Assembly (NCBI GenBank): GCA_023653785.1
Contig: JAMKCH010072026.1
Coordinates: 24,746 to 88,745, forward strand
Source of the DNA: Ophioderma brevispina
Lineage: Eukaryota > Echinodermata > Ophiuroidea > Amphilepidida > Ophiodermatidae
DNA length: 64,000 bases
Direction: 5' to 3'
Both the position numbers and the translations under genes were made by a program. Shown piece by piece: positions 56,440 to 64,000 of this stretch. The notes under the pieces were generated by a model that did no database searches, was not told the origin of the DNA, and was given only the letters and a program-made list of their open reading frames with translations. The stretch's first letter is position 1; each line of letters begins with the position of its first letter.

Positions 56440-59400
56440 CGAACTGATTTCCTTGTACAAACCAATTTGCTAAACATATGCATTTCCTTCTGAGAAGTGA
56501 CATGCCCAAATACCATTTTAGCCACCCCTAAAAATGAAATGGTCCAACCCATGACCCCAGGTCACACCCTGTCGACCATAGCTCTTCCTCAATTCCGTTT
56601 TGACTGTTAACCAAGACGGACGCCTGTTACCGCAGCTCTGTCACTTTAGCACCAAATTAACTGAGATTTTGATTCTGGACTAGTTGTCGTCTAATACGGA
56701 CTACTCCTACTACTATACCATATATCTGATTATATCTATTTATAGCGCTCATTCTGACGGAATATTCGGAAACTTTTACACCATCGGAGAGCTCTTGTTT
56801 TGTATCCTCCTTTTTTTGCCGCCATTGCGGTCATGTGACCTGTGTAGCTGGAAATAAGGTAAACAAAGGCAGCCATTGACGCACGTGTTGCTGCTTTGGT
56901 TCCTTTGACTATGTGTGAGTTTTGTTTTGTTGAGTTGTTAGCGGGCTTGCTTTCTAACATCTTTATAGTCTGGTGTGTGTATTGTTTTATTATAATGCTT
57001 GTGGTATACTTAATAAAAATGTTAAAACTGTTTTGAAAATTTTCTTTAACCGTTCGTGAATCAGTTACCGAGTTGGTTTTTTGTGTCCTGACGTTTGCGT
57101 ACGGAACTCCACGCACGCCTTGTTTATTTTTCTGTACTTTTTCTTGGCGCACAGCTATTCCATCTAGGCAACTCACGCTCACGCCACCCAGTCATTTATG
57201 GCGCACAATGGCGTTCGCTGCCCCCGCTTCCATTCATGATTGGATCCCCATCCCCTTTGTGTCGTTCACATGCAATGTTCCCCACCGACAGGTTCGGCCT
57301 CTTTCTGTATGGTCCTCGCCCACGTATCAGATCCTCGTTTGGGCAGGGTGGAGTTTTCTCTTTCTCCTCGAAGCTCTGATGCCTTGACCTCCTAGCCTCG
57401 CAGTGACTCGGCAAACAGCGGCTTCAATGTCTTTTGGCGCCTCAATCTTCCTGAAGAACCGCGAGAACCCTTCTTCCCTTCTTCTCGCCCTCAACTCTTA
57501 TCTTTCATGCTTACTGCTCTCCCCTACCCAGCCCTTATCTCTGGAGTCCTCTTTGGAGGTCTTCGGTGACTTCACTGCTTGCCGCCTTGCCTCTCTCGGC
57601 GGATCCGTGTGATTCGAGCATGCGCTCAAGGAGCTCAGGCGCAGATCCTCCTCCTTCCGGGGATCTTGGCTAAGAGAAAAGCGCTCCCCCGCTCTTCTTC
57701 CTCCTTTCCTCAAGCAGGCGAGATCCACAAACCAACCCCCCTCCTCATCCACCCAAGAAGCCTGTCTCTCCTCTTCCACGTGACTCTTCCCATAATTCAT
57801 TTTCCTCTTCCTCATTCCTCTTCCCCCTTCCAAAAGCAAGGCGCCTGGAAGGGGGAAATAAGCCTTCGTCCTGAGGGCACGACGGCCGTGGGGTCTCTCC
57901 TTCGGGAGGGGGCCTTACCACCTCCGGTGGGGGCGGCCGCATTAAAGTTTCTTACGTTCGGGAATGGCCAGCCATTTCTCCCGCACTTGGGTGCTGAGCT
58001 TGGTGGAACGGGGGTAATCGATAGATTCACCGCCAAACCCCCGGCGACTTCCCATCCGAGACCTACCCCCTTCCCGGGGAGCCGAAGAAAGAACCAGTTT
58101 CTTCTGTACGAGGTCTCGGCGCTCTTGGCGAAGGCTGCCATCTCCCCCGTCGACCCCATCCCTTCAACCGAGTGGTATGGTCGACGTTCTCTTGGCCCCC
58201 AAGAAACTGGGGATTGGCGTCCCCATCCTGAACCAAAGCCTCTGAATCAGTACATCAAGTCGAAGAAGTTCAGGATGGGAACCCTCGCGTCGATCCTCCG
58301 CTGTCCGTTGAAGGAGAGCTGGGCGTCTTCTCTTTGGATGCTGAAGGGACCCTACACCTACCTCCCGTCTCCAAAACAGAATACCCTCGCTGCTCAGATC
58401 TAAACCAGATGGCCGTCTACGAGTGTAACGTGTCTGCCTTCGGACTTTCCCTCCTCCCAGTCTTCACCAACGCAGTGACCGCGGGAAGTGGGGGGGGGCG
58501 CCTTCCTCAGGCGCGGGGGTCAACTTTGCATGTCCCCTGGACGACTGCCTGGATCTAAATCTACGGTCCGTCGCCCCATGCGACGTCCGACACTGGGTCA
58601 GCCGTACCATCCAGGTGGTGCAGAGGTTGGGCTCCATTGTCAACTTCGACAAATCGATCCTGACCCCCCTACTCAGACTGAGGTTTCTGGGTGCTCGGCT
58701 GCAACTGCTTCTTCCGGCATTGCAGACGACGGCCGAGCGGGTGGACAGATGTCGTGGGCAAGCTGCGACATCCTGCGTTGCTTTCGCAGGCCCCCGCTCG
58801 AGACTGGCTTCCGCCTTCTAGCTTGTGGCCGTCTCGCGACCCTTGGTCCCCGTACTGTCCGCTTCCATATGAGGATGCTTCAAATGCACCCCGGGCGGCC
58901 CTACAGGCCGATCAAGCCCCCAGACTCCCGTCTGATCCCCATCACTGCGGAGATCCGGGAGCACATGGCATGGTGGTCCTCAACCCCGCCCCAACCTGAC
59001 TCGGGGGGATGCCTTTCCCGCGCCTCCTGTCGATATTGTTATCCACGACCGTCAAGGGGTTGGCGGTTTCACCCTAGACCTAGGCCTAATGCGCCTCGGG
59101 GACGTGGTCCCCAGAACGAGGCTCACATCCCATGTCCTCCCGCCTCGAGTTGTGTGCAGTGAACGTACCCTGCTCCTTCGAGGCATGTGACCAACTCCGT
59201 GTCCTAGTACTAGTACCAAGACGGACACTCCACTCAACCGTGGTGGCCTACATCAACAGCAGGGTGGGACTTCGGTCCCGGCCCCTGTGCCTTGACGCCA
59301 TGCGAATCATAGCTTGGTGTCGACCCGGCCATCAACGAGTTCCGCATTACACATTCCGGGGGCCGTCAACTTTCTTGCGGACGATCTGCTCGTGTTCAGG

Positions 59401-60560
59401 AGCGGCCTCGGAAGGGGTGGATACTGAACCGAGATGTCTTGCGGGAGATCTTCTAGAGATTCTATGTTCCTCAGATCTACCTGTTAGCCTCGAACCCCAG
59501 TTCACCCACCACTTCCCTCTGTACTGCACCCCCCGCGACCCGCTCTCCCGACCCGGTGGTACGCAGTCGACGCTCGGGCGATAGACTGGACGGGGTTCAC
59601 TGCCTATGCCTTCCTCCCGCCGATTTTCCGATCGCATCATGTGTTTCGAAATCGGCGAGAGGCGTGCCCGTGTCATCCCAATCGCTATCATCGGCTCCCT
59701 TTTGGCCGAACACCTTTGGTTTCGTCCATTTTGGAATCGCTAGGCGGCTCTGCCGCTGCGTTTACCGAACCGTCCGGACCTAGTAACCCTTCCGGACGGA
59801 GGGCGCCATCCTGTCTCTGGAGCACCTAGCGTTGACGGCGTGGCCATTATCAGCAATCGCTGCCGGATTCTGGCTTTTTTTTTTTTTTCTCTTCGCAGGG
59901 GCTGGGCCCTCGCTCTTCAGCGGGAAGAAGTAAGTCCACCATGGACGCTTACTCTAATCGTCTTGTACCCTATTTCCGCTGGTGTGAGCGACGAGAGGTG
60001 GTCTCCGACTCCGGCATCTGTAGCTAACGCTGACTTTCTTCACCGATCGCTTGATAGCGGACTTGAAACTTCGACTGTTAGAAACTACAGGTCCGCTATC
60101 CTAATGCGATCCATAGAGGTTTTCGATGACGGATCTACATTAATACGATGGGCTCGACCTTCTCCTTCTAAGAGTGGAATGTTTAATTACCCGACTCCGG
60201 CCAGTACGACGGGCCACCCTGGGACCTTAATACTGTTTAGACTATTTAGGAAGCCCCATTCGAACCAATTGCTGAGGCATCACTAAAACATTCACCATTA
60301 AGACATCTTCCTGGTCGCTCTCTCCCGCGTCTCCCTTCTCGCCTTGGGAAGAGATCTTCGGATATCAGAATATCTCAATGTCAGCGTCAGAATTCTCTCT
60401 GGACAGTTTCAAATTTTCTTCAAGAGCCGTGATTTTCTCTGGTCAATAACCGATTCACTCCTCATTCCTCCACTCACCATTCTCTATATCGCCCTATCTC
60501 TACTTAGTCCAACAAACCCAACTATATATAAACTTTCACTCTTCGTGGATGGGCAATGTA
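56440..60560 (+). mobile_element. DIRS-type tyrosine-recombinase retrotransposon, degenerate
   Basis: A GC-rich block (about 57,070-60,350) in AT-rich DNA with reverse transcriptase, RNase H and tyrosine-recombinase remnants in order. RT signatures: KTGDWRP, LKPLNQYIKSKKFRMGTLAS, then W-A-S-S-L (58190-58350) and RFLGARLQLLL. RNase H: a DASRGW-type motif and LELCAVN near 59030-59170. Next come NFLADDL near 59367 and, near 60000-60130, SDERWSPTPASVANADFLHRS and LETSTVRNYRSAI, the N-terminal core-binding region of a tyrosine recombinase. Frameshifts are numerous. The 5' leader (56440-57070) matches the second copy at 63060. The right boundary is approximate, and the split inverted repeats of DIRS elements were not verified. 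Confidence 0.85.
57579..58403 (+). CDS. Gag-end and reverse transcriptase fragment of the DIRS-type element
   Basis: The longest open frame in the window (274 codons). The N-terminal two thirds are Pro/Ser/Leu-rich and unrecognised, perhaps the end of a gag-like protein read partly out of frame. From about residue 195 it becomes reverse transcriptase of DIRS type: PIPSTEWYGRRSLGPQETGD, WRPHPEPKPLNQYIKSKKF and RMGTLASILRCPL. It stops before the catalytic Asp-Asp box; the rest continues in other frames from 58488. It is therefore a fragment, not a functional polymerase. Confidence 0.7.
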   Translation: MPPCLSRRIRVIRACAQGAQAQILLLPGILAKRKALPRSSSSFPQAGEIHKPTPLLIHPRSLSLLFHVTLPIIHFPLPHSSSPFQKQGAWKGEISLRPEGTTAVGSLLREGALPPPVGAAALKFLTFGNGQPFLPHLGAELGGTGVIDRFTAKPPATSHPRPTPFPGSRRKNQFLLYEVSALLAKAAISPVDPIPSTEWYGRRSLGPQETGDWRPHPEPKPLNQYIKSKKFRMGTLASILRCPLKESWASSLWMLKGPYTYLPSPKQNTLAAQI

Positions 60561-60868
60561 GTGAAATGGAGCACATGTCCGTTGTCCCACGTCCATCTGG
60601 CTACAATGAAGCCCATGCAAGTTTTACTTTCTGTATTTTTTATTCAGAGTTCTTTCAAAGTGCATCAATCTTATACTGTGATCTTATTTCAAAATGTTCT
60701 GTATTGTATAGGGTGCAAAGATTCCATGAAATGGTTTCCTTCTCCAACGTATATTGACCAACCCAAACTTTGACTGTAGAATGACTTCATTCAACCTCAT
60801 TTCATTTTTGTGATTCAGGGTCTTTTGAACAACGTTTTATTAAAGAGACCTGTACAGAGAGCTACTTG

Positions 60869-61205
60869 CTAAAACTGATAGTGCGTGTGCTCCAGTGGAA
60901 AAGCGTAGAACTCGTGATCATTAGGGCTTGAGTTCGAGCCCCGCTGAGGCCAACGTGCTTGTGTCCCTGGGCAAGATACTTAATCTCAATTGCCTCGCCG
61001 ACCCAAGCGAAATCTGGGGAGATGTCAAGTTTGGGGGATATTACAATCTAAGTGCTGATAGGGATGTGCCCTTGGCCTGCAGCCACCTAGATGAAGCGAA
61101 ATGATTGTGAGGATTTCCTAATGACGGCGTAATAATAATAGGCAACAGCGCTTGGAGACTGTTTACAGTGATAAAGCACTATATAAAAACTAATTATTAT
61201 TATTA
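60869..61205 (+). mobile_element. tRNA-derived SINE with (ATT)n tail
   Basis: Head: GTGCTCCAGTGGAAAAGCGTAG (A-box region) and TTGAGTTCGAGCCCCGC (B box). Core: GTGTCCCTGGGCAAGATACTT, a phrase shared by many metazoan SINEs. 3' end: AAAGCACTATATAAAAAC then (ATT)n. The GCGCTATATAAA-like end is typical of SINEs mobilised by CR1/L2-type LINEs, the class present elsewhere in this window. Confidence 0.9.
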
Positions 61206-61363
61206 AAACTAAAACCCTTGTCCATTCAGAGCAAAGTAACAGTGTTGTAACTGGTCCTTAGCTATTTTCTTTTGGGAAACACATTTCAACACATTTCAGT
61301 TTTCATTTAATTTCCATCTGAATGATCTTGATTAAGATCACATTCTTTGTTATTGCTTTGCAG

Positions 61364-61453
61364 GCTAGAGAATCAATGTCCACAACTTGTATCAAATCCC
61401 AGGGTCCTTTGGGTGTGTACAGTATTCCATTTACACCAGCTGCATTTGACCAG
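61364..61453 (+). CDS. Unrecognised 30-codon exon
   Basis: A 90-nt phase 0-0 exon between TGCTTTGCAG and GTGAGA, open throughout: ARESMSTTCIKSQGPLGVYS and IPFTPAAFDQ. Same phase as both neighbours (56388 and 62267). No domain recognised. Confidence 0.78.
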
Positions 61454-62266
61454 GTGAGATTTACTAGTTTCAGTGTCTTTTCAGTGTCAGAGTGAGATAT
61501 GGGTGGGTGAAGTTTGGGGAATGTGGAGAGTTGTTACACAGGAAAAAGATTTCCTTTGAAGATGAAAGGAATGGTGTGTAAGAGTTGGGAGATCGGTGAT
61601 GCTGTATGGGAGTGAGACTAGGTGTCTGAGCGAAAATGAAATGGGATTTATGTGGACAAAATCGGATTTAAAACGTTGGACTTAATCCTTGCATATCTGC
61701 CCCCTACAAAGATGGTGGTGGGTTACATGATCATGATGTTCTACATGCACGTAGCCAGGATTCACACCACTGGGGTGCGGATCCTGGGGATGATCAAACC
61801 ATAATGACAGGGGTCCAGGGGATGTATAAAGCCCTCAGCGAGGTTTACGGGTAGAGCCTCGGTGCGGATTCAGGGGGCGAAGCCTCCGGAAAAGTACACA
61901 TTTTTGCAGTTTGATTTGTTTTGCAATGCACGGTCTCTGGTGCCATTTCTCCTTTTGTTAAACCCCCGGGTGTGCGCGCCCTCTCCGCACCTCAGGCTAC
62001 GTGCATGTTCTACGAGTGGGTGGATGGGAAGACCTTTTTGTACAGACAAAAATGCTTTGCCTGGCCAGATCAGAAAGAGTAATGTCATAGCTTTCACACA
62101 TTGTTAATCATGAGCATAAAGTCTGCATGCAAAGTAGCCGCATCAAGAGGGTGATATCAATAATTCTGGCTAGCTCAGTAGAGATTAGCTTCAACCATAA
62201 TTCTAACACTTAAACTAAATATTATTAGAAACTATATTTTAATGCTAAATTCTTTATGAATTTCAG
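61454..62266. other. Intron, nothing identified
   Basis: Locally repeated GGTGCGGAT(C/T) near 61775 and 61861; no gene. Confidence 0.4.
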
Positions 62267-62557
62267 ATTACAACCTATCTTCATGCATGTCTCGCCTGCT
62301 CAGCTGGTGTGTCACCCAATGCCACCACCACAGATGAAATGAAGAGACAAAGTCCTGAGATCAGTAAATATGTCAACCAACTGATACACACACATGGCTG
62401 TGATGAGACATCTCCTATCATAGAATACTTGAGGCTGCTATGTCAGTATGTATGGGCTGTTGGAGGCAGTGTGACAATGTACAGGATACTAGAGGTGGTA
62501 GCATCTGCACCGGATAGTCTTGCTAAGGAGTTTGTTGACAAGATTGCTCATCTGAAG
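62267..62557 (+). CDS. Unrecognised 97-codon exon
   Basis: A 291-nt phase 0-0 exon after GAATTTCAG and before GTACAT, open throughout. It reads ITTYLHACLACSAGVSPNAT, then DEMKRQSPEISKYVNQLIHT, SPIIEYLRLLCQYVWAVGGS and TMYRILEVVASAPDSLAKEF. Hydrophobic spacing indicates a bundle of four or so amphipathic helices, with five Cys. It is clearly a real coding exon by length, phase and codon use, but I cannot place the family. It continues downstream of the window. Confidence 0.82.
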
Positions 62558-63059
62558 GTACATGTAGATTAGATAGGGTATGGGTTTGAGAGTTGGTTCA
62601 GTTGGCTGAATATTGGACTCGGGTTTTTGCTTATTGTCATGCACATATTCGATAATACCTCGACTCGTGAACAGAAATGACATTGCTGACAATTGACAAT
62701 CTGACAGGTAAAGCTCTTTGGGGTTAAATTGGCTTATAGGGTGGACTTTGCTGGCTTACAGGATGGACTTATGGTTTACAGGGTTGACTTATGGTTTACA
62801 GGGTTGACTTACAGACTTAGTCTTACATAGGATTTAAAGTTTGACTGTAAACCGAGTAGATATGGCCAGTTCAAATTGTAGAACTTGGACATCTACCACC
62901 GTGTATTGTTTTTTTCAATCATTTTGGGAAGTCCACAAATTATGTGATGACCAGCCTATCATCTACAGCCAGCTAAGGCATTTGGACAGAACTGTTTTCT
63001 GAATACCTCATGATATACATTTAGTTGATGTAAAATAGTTATATTCAAATCATTACACT
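62558..63059. other. Intron, nothing identified
   Basis: Contains three near-copies of TTATGGTTTACAGGGTTGAC (62735-62815). No gene. Confidence 0.45.
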
Positions 63060-64000
63060 GAAACTGATTTCCTAACACCAATGGTTTGACTTGAATATAT
63101 CATTTCCCTCTGAGAATGGAAGGGCCCAAATTACCATAATACACCCCCTAAAATAGAGAATGGTCCCCGACCATTGACCCCAGTCACATAACCCTGTCGA
63201 CCTTAAGCTCTTCCTCAATTCCTTTTTTTTTTGGCTGTTATTCAAAACGGAACGCGTTTCCGCAGCTCTGCAAATTACAAGCCAAAATTTAACTGAGATT
63301 TTGATACTGGACTAGTTGTCGTCTCATTCGGAATATTCCTACTACTAATACCCATATCTATCTGGAATATAAACTGGATTATATACTGGAATTATAACGC
63401 TCATTTGGACGGATAAACGAGACTTTTACGCCGTCGGAGAAGCTCCTTATTTTGTACCTTTTTTTTGCCGCCAGTGGCGGTCATGTGATCTGTGTAGCTG
63501 GAACCAAGGTAACAAAGGCAGCCATTGACGCCCGTGTTGCTGCTTTGCTGCCTTGACTATGGGTGAGTTTGTTACTGTCTTTGTAGCGGGCTTGCCTTGC
63601 TAACAATCCTATGGTTTAGTGTGTATTATTTTATTATATCTTGTGGTATACTTAATAAAATTGTGAAAACTGTGTTTGAAAAATTTCTTTCTTTAACCGT
63701 TCGTGACTCAGCTACCGAGTGTGTTTGTGGTGTTCTTACGTTGGCGTACCGGGAGACCCTCCACGGCACGCTTTGATTTTTTTTCTGTACTGTTTTTTTT
63801 GCGCCCGCTATTCCATCTAGCAATCACACGCTCACACCCGTTTTGTTTATGGCGCACAGTGGCGTTCGCTGCCCAACACCTGCCTCCATTAATGAATGGG
63901 CCCCCCATCCCTTATGTATCGGTCACAGCATGTTCCCGCACCGACAGGTCTCCGCTTTCTGTCTTGGACTTACGGATGCTCATTGGGCAATCATTGAGAA
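63060..64000 (+). mobile_element. Second DIRS-type element, 5' part, cut by the window end
   Basis: From AACTGATTTCCT onwards it parallels 56440-57390 at an offset of about 6,630: the same leader (CTGTCGACC...AGCTCTTCCTCAATTCC), GCCGTCGGAGA, ATTTTATTATA, AACCGTTCGTGA and the GC-rich start GGCGCACAGTGGCGTTCGCTGCCC. Moderate divergence shows two independent insertions of the same family in neighbouring introns. Confidence 0.85.

Noticed and set aside
57498..59691. Minus-strand frames over the GC-rich block
   Set aside because: Shadows of the + strand DIRS-type reverse transcriptase and RNase H, favoured by high GC content.

Overview
This window is AT-rich animal DNA with typical spliceosomal introns, all inferred exons of the main gene on the + strand, and a heavy load of transposable elements. 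It carries CR1/L2-like LINEs, DIRS-type tyrosine-recombinase retrotransposons, tRNA-derived SINEs, and MITEs of piggyBac-like (TTAA), hAT and mariner type. Together with a large fibronectin-III/mucin receptor tyrosine kinase, this suggests a marine invertebrate. An echinoderm or other non-vertebrate deuterostome fits best, but that assignment is an inference.

The window appears to lie inside one very large + strand gene, or inside one gene plus the start of a neighbour. From 5' to 3' it shows: (1) four FN3-exon/mucin-exon pairs, with FN3 exons near 0.8, 4.9, 24.4 and 30.3 kb and 60-bp-period Ser/Thr/Pro arrays near 1.9-2.9, 16.6-18.4, 26.1-27.5 and 31.5-33.2 kb; (2) a short Thr-rich exon (34.5 kb), a single FN3-like exon (35.2 kb), a mixed exon with a Thr-rich tail (37.5 kb) and two more damaged FN3-like exons (40.5 and 41.7 kb); (3) a membrane-spanning exon with a basic stop-transfer (43.1 kb), a juxtamembrane exon with a W-E-I-P-R motif (43.7 kb) and the pieces of a tyrosine kinase domain (45.9-51.0 kb); (4) several well-formed phase-0 exons of unrecognised product (51.6-62.6 kb). 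The extracellular exons are all phase 1-1, the usual arrangement for shuffled FN3 modules.

The introns hold most of the mobile DNA. A degraded CR1-like LINE lies at 7.5-11.1 kb; its end sits in a nearly identical 1.5-kb tandem duplication. A second, minus-strand LINE is at 20.1-22.8 kb, partly duplicated and interrupted by a TTAA MITE. Two mariner-like elements of about 1,050 bp lie at 35.8 and 39.3 kb. A hAT MITE with a perfect 8-bp target duplication is at 47.9 kb, and a foldback MITE is at 52.1 kb. A GC-rich DIRS-type element occupies 56.4-60.6 kb, and a second copy starts at about 63.1 kb and runs off the window. There are at least five tRNA-derived SINEs and several minisatellites, one of which is a tandem array of nuclear-receptor DR1-like sites.

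Many exons that are clearly homologous to intact domains carry one- or two-base indels, especially inside tandem repeats and homopolymers, while others nearby are perfect. This may reflect residual long-read sequencing error, real pseudogenisation, or both. The kinase cannot be called active or inactive from this sequence alone.
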